Source: Isoetes taiwanensis (taxonomy: Eukaryota; Streptophyta; Lycopodiopsida; Isoetales; Isoetaceae). Taken from it: DNA of 64,000 bases. The position numbers were made by a program, and so were the translations under genes. The DNA lies in assembly GCA_021234155.1 (NCBI GenBank), contig JAJEKV010000010.1:8038871-8102870 (forward strand). The letters run 5' to 3'. Below, piece by piece: positions 33,351-43,230 of the stretch (positions are counted from its first letter, which is position 1; each line of letters opens with the position of its first letter). The notes beneath the pieces are model-generated. The model made no database searches. It was not told the DNA's origin and was given only the letters and a program-made list of their open reading frames with translations.

Positions 33351-33429
33351 AATCGGCCAACCGGGTGAGACCGCGCCAAACGCGTCTGCGTTCGCGACGC
33401 GGAGGCCATCCGCGCGGATTCACCCGGGT
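33351..33429. repeat. GC-rich hairpin unit 2
   Basis: Nearly identical to 33148-33227, including both stems. The visible changes (TTTGCG to TTCGCG in the loop, GGACTC to GGATTC in the outer stem) leave the stems able to pair, the second as a G-U in RNA. It could be a packaging or dimerisation signal, or part of a captured sequence. Confidence 0.8.
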
Positions 33430-33608
33430 CAGCCCATTTTCGACCCAAATTAGCCAAATTCGACCAAACAAACTGCCATGTAGTGTTTCTTGCTTTGCTT
33501 TGCTTAGATTTGCACTTCATGGTAGCTCAATTGGACAGCCAGAGCCATAGAACAAAGGTCTTCCCCATCTAGGAACCTTTTGCACGAATCCCGAGGTCAA
33601 CCATAGTC

Positions 33609-33616
33609 TATAAAAA
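33609..33616 (+). promoter_or_regulatory. TATA box upstream of the second cargo frame
   Basis: TATAAAAA lies 117 bp before the ATG at 33726, followed by a pyrimidine-rich leader. This is a better TATA match than the one in the LTR. Confidence 0.5.
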
Positions 33617-33725
33617 GGGCCTCATTTGTCATTTTTCCTTCCACAGAACTGTTCCCAGCCACTTAGGCGATTTTCTGACTCCTTACTTATCTTTGCAAGC
33701 CATTTTCTGCACCCTTCTTTGCTCA

Positions 33726-35253
33726 ATGGCGCCCAGCAACTTTGAAAGATGGTACAATGCTGCAAACCATATCCATCAGCTCCCTGCTGACCAAGCCTTC
33801 TCTGTGTTTGACCACTTGTTTGATCTTCATGCAACTCTGTCTAGAACACCATACTACACAGATATCATGTGCCAATACGACCAACAGGTCCTACCTTGGG
33901 AAGTTAGACTACCCCCTAGGGGAGGGAATTGGGTTTCTCTTGAGACACTCACCCAAGCCTTAGGTCGAGAGATGGGAGGATCCAAAGGCAAGAAGCAGCT
34001 ATGGGATAGGACTAGGACCATGCCGGGATTACATGACCCTTGGACATAATAGGCATAGGTACCTTTCATCTCGAGCAGCCCTTGCCCTCTTCATGCACTA
34101 TAAGTCAATCAACAAAGTAGGGGAACCTTCCGTTCAACCCTTAGATTTAGCTCCACTTAATACCAGAGGGCCCGAGGCTGATTCTCAATATAGAATCCTC
34201 CGCGTATGAACATCATGGCACGACATCGGGGGCACCAATTCTGCAGATAGACGAAGACTACGAGCAACTAGGGGAGCAAAACCCAGAGTGGGAGAGCAGG
34301 GAGGCAACAAGAATGCAGAGGTACATGTCGAGGCACGACGACGACATCAGAAGAGCCACCGAGCCACCGGTTAGGCATCCGCAACTCTGTCGCCGATAGT
34401 CATCGGCGGAGAGGAGTACATTCTAGCAAATGACATCCTCAACTTGTCATACCGCCAGAACGGGGACTTGAATCGACGAGCTTCTAGGCATGATAGCACA
34501 TGGGAAAAGCACGGACCTCATCGACTATTCATACCGGGAGATTCCAAGGGAGTTTGTGAGAGACATTCTTATCTTTGGGGAGACAATGTCCGACATAGCG
34601 GCCTATCGGCCAGATAAGGGAATCTATCGACAGCCAGGAACACATCATTTCGGAGGAGGAGTTCCAGCAGATCTGAGCACAATCGTACAAAACCGGGGGG
34701 GGGCCCAAGCTCCAAATGGATTCGAGCCAGAGCATGAGGGAAGGGTCCAGTAGCATCAACTTGGACAATGCAACCAAAGATGTGGAGAGACCATGAAGAC
34801 CTTATAGCAGTAGATGCCTACGGCGGAGCGGCTCAAAGGAAGGGCACGGGATCGCGAGGCACGGGTAAGGGCACGGCACTACGCTACTATCTTCCAGCCC
34901 TCAGCCAAGGGCAAATGGTAGTCTTCCACAAGGAGTTCAGTCCAAGGGGGGAAGAATCAGTGGCACTTCTCATAGCACTCTCGGGCTTCGGGCAGCATTC
35001 GAAGATATACGCCCATGAAGATCACGTCATCCTTTTCAAGAGGTCTGTAGCGCTCCATTGCCTCGACTTCGCTAGGGGCCACCTCAGGGACGCATCACTT
35101 TCAGTAGTAGCGGCAACTGCACCAGAACTCCCGGAACCGGAAATGGCGCGAGCACTCGAGGGAGGATCGACAAGGAACATCCTGCGCAACCTCGGCAAAG
35201 GCCTCCGATTCAGAGATGTGAAGAATTTCTTTAGGCTTTCAGGAGGCCATTGA
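33726..35253 (+). CDS. Second cargo frame of the H3 element, unrecognised
   Basis: The start at 33726 (CAATGGCG context, good for plants) opens a 108-codon frame beginning MAPSNFERWYNAANHIHQLP. Protein-like sequence continues through shifted frames: LSSRAALALFMHYKSINK (about 34055-34110), TDLIDYSYREIPREFVRDIL (34508 onward) and the 161-codon frame at 34768-35253 with LLIALSGFGQHSKIYAHEDH and a tail ending FRLSGGH. Together that is ~500 residues, probably one protein in an undamaged copy. I recognise no domain; it resembles none of Gag, Pol or a histone. It sits between the H3-like frame and gag, with its own TATA box. Confidence 0.5.
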
Positions 35254-35465
35254 TCAGTTACAAGATTTCCTTTTAAGCTTTAAATTGTATTGAGTAATCT
35301 CTTTGATATTATCATGTAATGTACTTCTATATATTAATGACTTATTATCATCTTGACTTGTAAGTGGAATTTTCACATGATTTCTTTTGTATCTAACAAT
35401 GAATTAATTGTAAACGGATATAATTGATATGTAAAACAAATAACAAGTATTGATGATCAATCCTT
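35254..35465. other. AT-rich spacer before gag
   Basis: Intron-like composition (T-rich, with many ATG and TAA triplets), ending in TCCTTGCAG at 35460-35468. Confidence 0.4.
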
Positions 35466-35468
35466 GCA
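35460..35468 (+). promoter_or_regulatory. Possible splice acceptor at the start of the gag frame
   Basis: TCCTTGCAG precedes CAAGGAACACC. The gag frame is open upstream of its first ATG (35568) back to this point, reading [10 protein letters not shown] and [16 protein letters not shown], then closes with stops just before it. Gag may therefore be translated from a spliced RNA whose 5' exon lies in the cargo region. The donor is not identified. Confidence 0.4.
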
Positions 35469-35567
35469 GCAAGGAACACCGGCTCAGGTTCCCAAGGCCA
35501 GGGCCGACAGCATCAGTGGATACCAAGGAACCTATTCGGACGTGATCAGGATGACAACAACGAGGAA

Positions 35568-37700
35568 ATGACGCCGGAGGCAATCAACGCAAGGCTGGTA
35601 CAGATGAGGAATCAGATGCATCAGCTGATCCATTGGGCCACCCCATTGATGAATGCCCAAGAATATGCACCTGCACCACCTCCACCTCCACCACTACCTC
35701 AGCAAGGCATGGAGGAAGGTCCACAGCAGGAGGGACAAGACAACCAGGGAAATGTCAGAGACAGGAAAAGGAAAAGGAAAAACAGAAGATCTCCAACTCC
35801 ACCTAGCTCCAGCTCATCAGACACTTCAGACACCCAGGACAGTTCTAGCTCGGAGAGTGAGTCGGACACTCCACAAGTAAGAGCCAGGGCAAGAAAGGCA
35901 GATGACTATCAAAAGAAGGTTGACAGTGCTATGAGCAATGTATGGAAGACTAGGAAGTTGGGCCAGTTCTCAGGAAAGGATAGGTCAGGCATGGAAGCGG
36001 AAGCATGGCTTGACGAAATGGAGGAATTTGGCAACTCTTATAGCATGAAGGACAAGGATATAGGGAAAGTTGCTACAGCAAACTTGATAGGAGCAGCTAG
36101 AATCTGGTGGAAGGGCTATGCTAAGTCTAACAAGCTCAAAAGAAACAATTGCAGATTTAAGACCTTCAGCAAAGCTTTCCGCAAGCATTATGTGCCAAGA
36201 TCGCACACTAGCAGGCAGATCCAGCAGTTCTATAGGTTGAACCAGGGTACATTGTCAGTAGCAAAGTATACGGAGGAATTCATGCGGCTCAGGCTCCATG
36301 TTCCCGGAGTATCAGAAAGGCAAGCGGTTGATACCTACATTGAAGGGTTGAACAGCAATATCAAGAGGCTTGTTAGAGCAATCAACCCAAGGTCAGTGGC
36401 AGAAGCTGAAGACAAAGCTATAAGTTTGGAGGAAGCACCATCAACTCCAGCAGAGAAACAGTCGGCCTTCAGGAGTAAAGCTTCAGGGCAGTACCAAGGG
36501 CAGTACCAGAGTAAGCAATCAGCAGCTACGCCATCAGGAGGCCAGCAGCAGGGAAGAGCTCAAGGTAAGACCTTTGGGGACCGTAAGCCGCAGAATGCAT
36601 CAGGGGGCAGTGTGCTGAAGCGTATCCTAGACAGTTTGACGAAAGAGAAGAGACAGGAGTGTATTGAGAAGAAGCTTTGTTTCAGGTGCTTCCAGCCAGG
36701 GCACCGAACACATGATTGCCCATTCGTCATGCAGGCAGCCTTGGCAGAACTTATGGATTGGGATTCACCAACTGAAGCAGATGAGGACGACGACCAGCAT
36801 GAGGCCCAGGACTTCATAGATGGTGAGTGCCACATTTGTGCAAACATTGAGTCAGGTGATATTGAGGATCAGTCGACAGTCATTGCGGCTGATGGGATCA
36901 TAGATAGTAACCCATATGTAGTCCTCATAGATACAGGTAGTTCTCATAACTTTGCCTCTCCTAGGTTGGCTGCCCTAATGAAGAACAAGGTATTGAAGTC
37001 TAAGCCAAGGCCAGTTGCTATGGCAAACGGCTCCATTCGGCACACTAAGGGGAGGAGGATCACGTTCGACATAGACCTTAGTGGAAGTAAGTGGCCGATG
37101 GGAGCAGAAGTCATGGAAATTGGAAGGTATGACCTTATAGTGGGCATGGAATTCTTGAAGCCAGCCAAAGCCATGATTGATTGTGATCGCAACGAAGTCG
37201 CCATGACGGCACCGGACGGCACCAAATTCATAGTAAAAGGTAAGAAGGCAGCTCCTTCTATGCAGTGTATTTCCTTGAAGCACCTAAGGAAAAGTATAGA
37301 AAGAAATAAGGTGGATTACATTTTGAGGTTAGAGGCAATTGAGCCCAATAAGCAAGATGGAAGTGATAAGAAGGGGAGTCAGTTACCCAAGCCAGTAGCA
37401 AGGCTCATCTCAGAATTTAAGGATGTATTCCCGGATGAAATCCGGCAATTACCACCTTACAGGGGTGTGGAGTGTGAGATCACATTAGCTCCAGATGCTA
37501 AGCCTACCAGCAAGGCACCTTACAGGATGAGCACCCCGGAATTGACAGAACTCAAGAAGCAACTCCAGGAATTGCTTGAGCTTGGGTTTATTAGAGCAAG
37601 TGTGTCTCCTTTCGGAGCACCTATACTCTTTGTGAAGAAGAAAGATGGGAGCTTAAGAATGTGCATAGACTATCGCCAGCTCAACAAGCGCATTTATTAA
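35568..37700 (+). CDS. Gag, protease and N-terminal reverse transcriptase of the H3 element
   Basis: A 710-codon frame. Residues ~1-130 are Pro/Ser/Arg-rich. Residues ~135-290 are the retrotransposon Gag capsid region ([37 protein letters not shown]). A CCHC zinc knuckle is at ~371-384 ([14 protein letters not shown]). Residues ~450-465 hold the aspartic protease site [14 protein letters not shown], followed by the flap-side [13 protein letters not shown]. From ~630 the RT fingers begin ([37 protein letters not shown]). The frame then breaks at KRIY, where KRTIKNKY is expected, through an apparent small insertion. Gag and Pol are in one frame, as in most plant chromoviruses. Confidence 0.95.
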   Translation: MTPEAINARLVQMRNQMHQLIHWATPLMNAQEYAPAPPPPPPLPQQGMEEGPQQEGQDNQGNVRDRKRKRKNRRSPTPPSSSSSDTSDTQDSSSSESESDTPQVRARARKADDYQKKVDSAMSNVWKTRKLGQFSGKDRSGMEAEAWLDEMEEFGNSYSMKDKDIGKVATANLIGAARIWWKGYAKSNKLKRNNCRFKTFSKAFRKHYVPRSHTSRQIQQFYRLNQGTLSVAKYTEEFMRLRLHVPGVSERQAVDTYIEGLNSNIKRLVRAINPRSVAEAEDKAISLEEAPSTPAEKQSAFRSKASGQYQGQYQSKQSAATPSGGQQQGRAQGKTFGDRKPQNASGGSVLKRILDSLTKEKRQECIEKKLCFRCFQPGHRTHDCPFVMQAALAELMDWDSPTEADEDDDQHEAQDFIDGECHICANIESGDIEDQSTVIAADGIIDSNPYVVLIDTGSSHNFASPRLAALMKNKVLKSKPRPVAMANGSIRHTKGRRITFDIDLSGSKWPMGAEVMEIGRYDLIVGMEFLKPAKAMIDCDRNEVAMTAPDGTKFIVKGKKAAPSMQCISLKHLRKSIERNKVDYILRLEAIEPNKQDGSDKKGSQLPKPVARLISEFKDVFPDEIRQLPPYRGVECEITLAPDAKPTSKAPYRMSTPELTELKKQLQELLELGFIRASVSPFGAPILFVKKKDGSLRMCIDYRQLNKRIY

Positions 37701-38845
37701 GAACAAGTATGCATTGCCAAAGGCCGATGATTTGATGGACCAGCTCCAAGGAGCAAGGGTATTCTCAAAAATTGACTTAAGGTCAGGGTACCATCAGATA
37801 AGAATTAAGGAAGAGGATATCCATAAGACCGCCTTTAGAACGCGGTATGGTCACTTTGAGTTCCACAAGTAATGCCCTTTGGATTGTCGAACGCTCCAAG
37901 AACTTTTATCGCCTCATGAGCGGCGTCTTGAGGGGATTTTCTAGATGAGTTTGTCATTGTCTTCTTCGACGACATTCTAGTCTACACAAAGTCCATGGAA
38001 GATCATGATCAGCATTTGAGGAAAGTCTTGGAGAAGCTTATTTAGGGCCATCGCGCTTGTATGGCAAGCTCTCCAAATGCCACTTTGCTACCGAAAGAGT
38101 GGAGTATTTGGGCCATGTAATATCGGCGGAAGGGATTTCCACCGACCCCGCAAAGATAGAGGCAATAGTTGATTGGCCAGCTCCAAGGAATGTAGCAGAA
38201 GTAAGAAGCTTTCTCGGGTTGGCGGGATATTACAGAAAGTTCGTGAAGGACTTTGCTAAGTGGGCGTCTCCTTTGACGGACCTCACTAAGAGTGTTAAGG
38301 TGAAAGATTGGAGAGCACATTGGTTAGAGAAAGTTCAAGTTTCCTTTGAGAAGCTCAAGGAGGCCTTGACAACAGCTCCAGTGCTCGTCCTTCCAGATCC
38401 GAGTAAAGATAAGCTCGTGGCTACGGATGCAAGCAAGATAGCAACGGGGGTAGTCTTGATGCAAGAAGAAAGGGTAGTCACCTACGACTCAAAGAAGATG
38501 AACGACGCCGAGCAACGCTACCCAACCCATGATCAGTCCTGAGCTCTTAGCCATCGTCAGAGCATTAAGGATTTGGAGGCATTATTTGCTGGGAAGAAAG
38601 TTTGATTAGATCTCGATCACCGAGCCTCCAGTATCTTTTCACCCAACCACTCCTCAACCTAAGGCAAAGGAGGTGGATGGAATTCCTTGAGGAGTATGAT
38701 TTTGATATAGTATATAAGCCAGGTAAGCTTAATGTTGTGGCAGATGCTCTCTCCAGGAGACCGTTTGAGACAAGAACGCATTGTAATGCGATTTCCACTC
38801 TTTTGAGTGAGTTTGGTAAGAAGATTGAAGAGACCCTGCCATTAG
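37701..38845 (+). pseudogene. Reverse transcriptase palm and RNase H, frame-broken
   Basis: The RT continues in shifting frames: [20 protein letters not shown], then an MPFGLSNAP-type block near 37870, then VIVFFDDILVYT with the catalytic DD near 37975. The frame at 38057-38542 gives [20 protein letters not shown] and the connection region, then the RNase H start ([15 protein letters not shown]). The frame at 38602-39009 gives the RNase H end ([18 protein letters not shown]). At least four frame breaks fall within 900 bp, although both flanking frames are intact and the LTRs are young. Some may be sequence errors. Confidence 0.88.
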
Positions 38846-40312
38846 ATGAGGATTTCAAGGAAGTATGGGAAAGCCTTTCTAGGGAGGCTAGAACAGATAA
38901 GGAACGGGAGGCCTTCAAGCATTATAAGAAGGAAGGCAACCTGTTGTATCATAAACATAAGTTGTGTGTGCCCGAATCATCGGGGGGTAAGGAAGCTAAT
39001 TCTTCATGACACACACAACCCCAATAGCTTGAGGCATGCAGGGTTTATGAAGACCTACTTCAAGATTCGAAGTAGTTACTTCTGGCCAGGGATGAAGAAG
39101 CAGATAGCCAGGTATATTCGGGAATGCCAGTTGTGTCAGCAGACCAAAGCAGAGCAGCTTCGAATTCCGGGTGCCTTAGAGCCATTGGGGGTGCCAAATG
39201 CTAAGTGGGAGGTCATAAGTATGGATTTTATCACCGGACTCCCTAGAACTCTTCGAGGCAAGGATGCATTGATGGTTGTCGTAGACAAGTTATCTAAGAT
39301 GGCACATTTTGTGCCTTGCAGAACTACGGACACCGCATTAGATACTGCCAAGCTATTTGTAAAGGAGATTTTTAGACTCCATGGCATGCCTCGAGAGATA
39401 ATTTCAGATAGGGATTCCAAATTTATGAGTGCCTTTTGGCAGGACCTCTTTAGCACGATTCAGACGAAGCTCTCCATGAGCACGGCGTATCATCCCCAAA
39501 CAGATGGTCAGACGGAGAGGACGAATCGCATCATCGAAGATATGCTTAGAAGCTTTGTGTGGAATAAGCAGTCCAAGTGGGATGAGTACATCCACTTGGT
39601 GGAGTTCGCCTACAATAGTGCCAAGCAGGAGTCATCTCAGATGTCTCCTTTCATGGTAAATTACGGGTACCAGTGCCTAACCCCAGATACTTGGCACAAT
39701 CCTGTGTCAAAGGTAGAAGTATCCCAGCAGATGCTTGGTGATATGCAGCAGTTGGTGGAAGAAGTAAGGGGTTACTTATTGGCAGCAAGAAGTCGGCAGA
39801 AGAGTGTAGCCGACAGGCACAGGACCGTAAGAGAGTTTAAGGTAGGTGATAGCGTGTGGTTGAAGATCAAGGTTAAGCAAGCTAAGCTTCGGATTGGCAG
39901 TTGCAAGAAGCTTGCCCCTAGGTGGGCTGGTCCGTTCAAGATTTTAGAGAGAGTGGGCTCCCAAGCCTACAAGTTGGATCTCCCGGCCCATCTCAAGGTT
40001 CACAAGGTTTTCCACGTAAGTTTATTAAAAAGGCACAATCCTAACCCTGAGGAGGTTTTGGATACTCCAACTTTGTTGGAAATGACGGAAGAACAAGTGG
40101 AAGTCGTGCCTGAATTACTTCTTGATAAGTCATTCAAGAAGACCAGGAGGTCTCAGTTCCTCCAGTATTTGGTCAAGTGGAAACACTTGCCCGTGGAAGA
40201 CGCGACTTGGGTATTGAAGCAAGATTTGGAGAAGCAATACCCAGAGTTCATGAAGGAGTTTAATGGGCGAGTCGTCTCCGACCTGGTCGACCCCGACTCG
40301 CCAGGAGGTTAG
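38846..40312 (+). CDS. Integrase with C-terminal chromodomain
   Basis: The zinc-binding region is [16 protein letters not shown]...CQLCQQTK. The catalytic core shows D, D and E at [18 protein letters not shown] and [11 protein letters not shown]. The C-terminal part has [10 protein letters not shown] and [17 protein letters not shown]. The last ~70 residues are a chromodomain ([20 protein letters not shown], then [22 protein letters not shown]). Chromodomains of plant chromoviruses bind methylated H3 tails and steer insertion to heterochromatin. The first residues of this frame overlap the preceding frame at 38846-39009, so the true pol frame enters near 38990. Confidence 0.95.
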   Translation: MRISRKYGKAFLGRLEQIRNGRPSSIIRRKATCCIINISCVCPNHRGVRKLILHDTHNPNSLRHAGFMKTYFKIRSSYFWPGMKKQIARYIRECQLCQQTKAEQLRIPGALEPLGVPNAKWEVISMDFITGLPRTLRGKDALMVVVDKLSKMAHFVPCRTTDTALDTAKLFVKEIFRLHGMPREIISDRDSKFMSAFWQDLFSTIQTKLSMSTAYHPQTDGQTERTNRIIEDMLRSFVWNKQSKWDEYIHLVEFAYNSAKQESSQMSPFMVNYGYQCLTPDTWHNPVSKVEVSQQMLGDMQQLVEEVRGYLLAARSRQKSVADRHRTVREFKVGDSVWLKIKVKQAKLRIGSCKKLAPRWAGPFKILERVGSQAYKLDLPAHLKVHKVFHVSLLKRHNPNPEEVLDTPTLLEMTEEQVEVVPELLLDKSFKKTRRSQFLQYLVKWKHLPVEDATWVLKQDLEKQYPEFMKEFNGRVVSDLVDPDSPGG

Positions 40313-41130
40313 CTTAGTATGCTTCTTAGTTAGCCTTAAGTTATGGCTCATGTCTTCTAGTTGGTAGAATACATGTGCCAGAATCTTGGAACGTGTGGGC
40401 GATGATGAGATAAGCCTTTAAGGCGTTCTCTAGGCCAACATGCACCAAGAGGTGCGCATGACCAATAGGGTCATGCGAGAGAGAGAAGGAAAGGCATGGT
40501 GCGCGATGATGGGACATCGGTCGGATGCTCCCTATGCCACGATGTGGGGGTCGCACACCTGGCCGTAGGGGGGTCATGGTGAAGGTCAAAGTGATCATGC
40601 GCGATGATGGGATCGTGAGACGTTCCCTAGCTTGAAACCCTTGGGGCATGATGCACTAGGGGTACTCGGCACCGGGTAACCGAGTACAAGGTAGCACTTG
40701 ATCATGGGCGATGATGGGATCATCTTAAGTGGTCCTTAAGCTCAAATCCGAAAGGGCCATGATCGAGTGCAAGGTATTGGTAAGGGGGGTGGTCCCCTAA
40801 AACCACAATTTTATTAATTAGACTAACGTAATGTGCTCCATGTGCAGGCAAGTGAGAAGGAGCATCGAGGTGGAGCGCATTACGAGAAGATGGGGGAACC
40901 ATAATTAGATTATGAACCCTAATAACTCTTATAATAATGTTTTGAATTATTGTAAGGAGTAACCTTGTTAAGGCTATATAATTTTGTATAAGTACAAATA
41001 TAGCCTAAATTTTGACATTTAACTCTTTAATAACAACTTGATTGTTGATTTAAGTATATGCCTTGTGTTGTTTTTGCAGGATCGAGTACGCTCGTCACCT
41101 TAGAGCAATGCTGAGGTCAGCATTGTCCTA
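40313..41130 (+). other. 3' untranslated region of the H3 element
   Basis: Non-coding. The motif GCGATGATGGGA and close variants recur at about 40401, 40504, 40599 and 40709, each near a GATCATG- or CATGCG-type context. No other feature is recognised before the polypurine tract. Confidence 0.6.
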
Positions 41131-41142
41131 AGGGGGGGAGAA
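41131..41142 (+). other. Polypurine tract of the H3 element
   Basis: AGGGGGGGAGAA directly precedes the 3' LTR at 41143, the position from which plus-strand DNA synthesis would be primed. Confidence 0.88.
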
Positions 41143-42785
41143 TGTGACGTTCCAGGGGAATATACGCTATAGATACGTATATTCCTGGACCCGTCACCAT
41201 ACAAGTCTACCTAAGTAGCCTTGTATGCATTAGAAAGTGGCAAGGGGTGCACATCTAAGTTAATTGTTTAACTTAGATAACCTTAGGATAAGACCATTTC
41301 CACATGGCCTTATCCTATTGAGCAACCGCCACACGGCCTCATCTTAGTAGTGCCACATGGCATCCCATGTGGACCCACACCTATAATAGCTCTAACCCTA
41401 ACCCTAGACCCTTTTCCCTGACCTAGCACCTAAACCCTCATCTTCGCGCTCGAAACCCCGTTTCGAGCATCGTTCGTCGTAGCCTAGCCTGGAGCAGCAG
41501 CCCCTGGAAGGTGTGTATGATCATAGAGGGAGCAAGTCTTCGAGCCACGTCAAGGAGCATGGAGACGCCAGGGATGGGAGGAAGCGCTTCCGGAGGAGGT
41601 AGGTTGAGTAGAGTTCATGTTAGTTCATCTGGGAGTTAGCACTCCAGATGGGTTAGTATTTCGTAGCTAGAGTAGAGCCACCCTAGATCCTTTGTTGAAC
41701 ATCTTGAACCCTAACCAATGAACCCTAACTGTTAGTTAGATATGTATGATTAGGTTAAGATGTTCATATGATATTGTTCATGATGATTATGTGATGATGG
41801 TTGATCATGTTTGTTCCTCTTGTGTTGGGAAGGGGGGTAGAGACCTAGGGCCATATGTAGTATGCTCCTAGTATAGATCCCTTAGTTCCTATTAGTTGCG
41901 GCCTGTGCATAGGAACCCACCGGGCTATGGAGGCTATGAAGTGACTCAGCACTACACAACGGGGCTAGAGGCAATATGGAGGGAGGATCCCTGCCGAGCG
42001 GGGGCTACGGGGGATCCCATAGTGGGCTAGGCTTATGGCCGGTCACTTCGTGTGGGCCGGGCATGGGTCCGACACCTCCCGGGGCGAAGGTGTTGCCCTG
42101 CCTCTCAAGAGTTGCAAGTGTCAGCTTGGCTCTTGTTTTGGGGGGTTCAGTCGGGTACGAACCGTGTGTCGTCACGATTCTCTAGCCGCCCGTGGAGCCT
42201 CTAGACCCCGGGAAGGGGAGATGCAACCCTTCCTACCTCAACGGACCAGGGAGATGTAACCTGGAGTAGTCCCGATGGGTGATGCCATGGGATTGCGTAT
42301 CCGGAAGGTTAGAGTCATGCCAGAGCCTGATCTAGCCCATCTGCAAAGTATGCACAGGAGGGGCGGATGGAGTGGTCAACCCTAGCCATTGTCTTATGCC
42401 AGCCCCGCCATTGTTATGATTCGGTCTGATCTATCTTGAGGCCTAGCTAGTCAGTCGACTTCCCTATGTGTCGGAGCCACGGGTAGGAGCTCTCATGTTT
42501 TATGGCATATGATTATGTTCTTTGCATCTATGGATATGTGGATGAGCTACCCTTCGAGGTAGTATGTTATGTTGCTTTGTATTGCTAGTTCTGACGATGT
42601 TATGCTTCCGCTGTGATAGGAGCCCATAGGGGAAGGGCACGCAAGACACCTTTGTGTCCCCTACCTGCACTACGATCATCTCAGAGTGCGGGATAGACGG
42701 AGGGCCTGTGCGGTTGTTGAGCCGGACGGGGGATTTCCTGCCGAGTGTACGGCCGGGCGCCGTATGTTTAGCAGGGAGCGTCACA
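41143..42785 (+). repeat. 3' LTR of the H3 element
   Basis: 1643 bp, TGTGACG...CGTCACA, nearly identical to 29644-31225 apart from the 50 bp (42111-42160) and 11 bp segments it retains. Followed by the target duplication ATATA (42786-42790). Confidence 0.95.
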
Positions 42786-42790
42786 ATATA

Positions 42791-43230
42791 AATCTGGCTA
42801 TAATATGGCAACAAAATGACACAGTTTTGACAATAGACTGAAATAGTTTTGATAAAACCATGTGTCAAAAACGTGTCAACAGACTGACTTTATAATGACA
42901 AGAGTAATGACAAAGAAATGATATAACTTTGACCATAGTATGACAATAAAATATCATAACTTTGACATAGAAATTGGAGAAAAAATGGCACAAATGTGTC
43001 AACAGTGCGTCAATAGATTGCCTCAAATCTAAACAAAAGAGAGAGAACGAGATGACAAAAAACGTGACTATAAAGTGACAATAAGTTGATTTCAAAATGT
43101 CAATACAGTGACAATAAGTTGACTGTGAAGTGACAATAGGATGACAAAAAAGTGCCAATAAACTGACTTTGAAGTGACAATAGGATGACAAAAAAATGCC
43201 AATAAACTGACTTTGAAGTGACACAAGCTG
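42791..43230. repeat. CACTA subterminal repeats, continuation
   Basis: Dense TGACAATA, GTGTCAA and TGACTTTGAAGTGACAATAGG-type repeats continue the array interrupted at 29643. A ~57 bp segment around 43109-43220 is repeated in tandem. Confidence 0.8.

Larger units (their letters stand above)
29644..42785 (+). mobile_element. Complete Ty3/gypsy chromovirus carrying an H3-like frame (H3 element)
   Basis: LTRs of 1582 bp (29644-31225) and 1643 bp (41143-42785) start TGTGACG and end CGTCACA. The 5 bp target duplication ATATA lies at 29639-29643 and 42786-42790. The primer site is at 31227 and the polypurine tract abuts 41143. By eye the LTRs differ by about a dozen substitutions, mostly C/T or G/A, and two indels (50 and 11 bp) that account exactly for the length difference, so the insertion is recent. 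The order is LTR, primer site, H3-like frame, twin hairpins, second cargo frame, gag, protease, RT, RNase H, integrase, chromodomain, LTR. At 13.1 kb it is much longer than a typical chromovirus because of the ~4 kb of 5' cargo. Confidence 0.96.
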
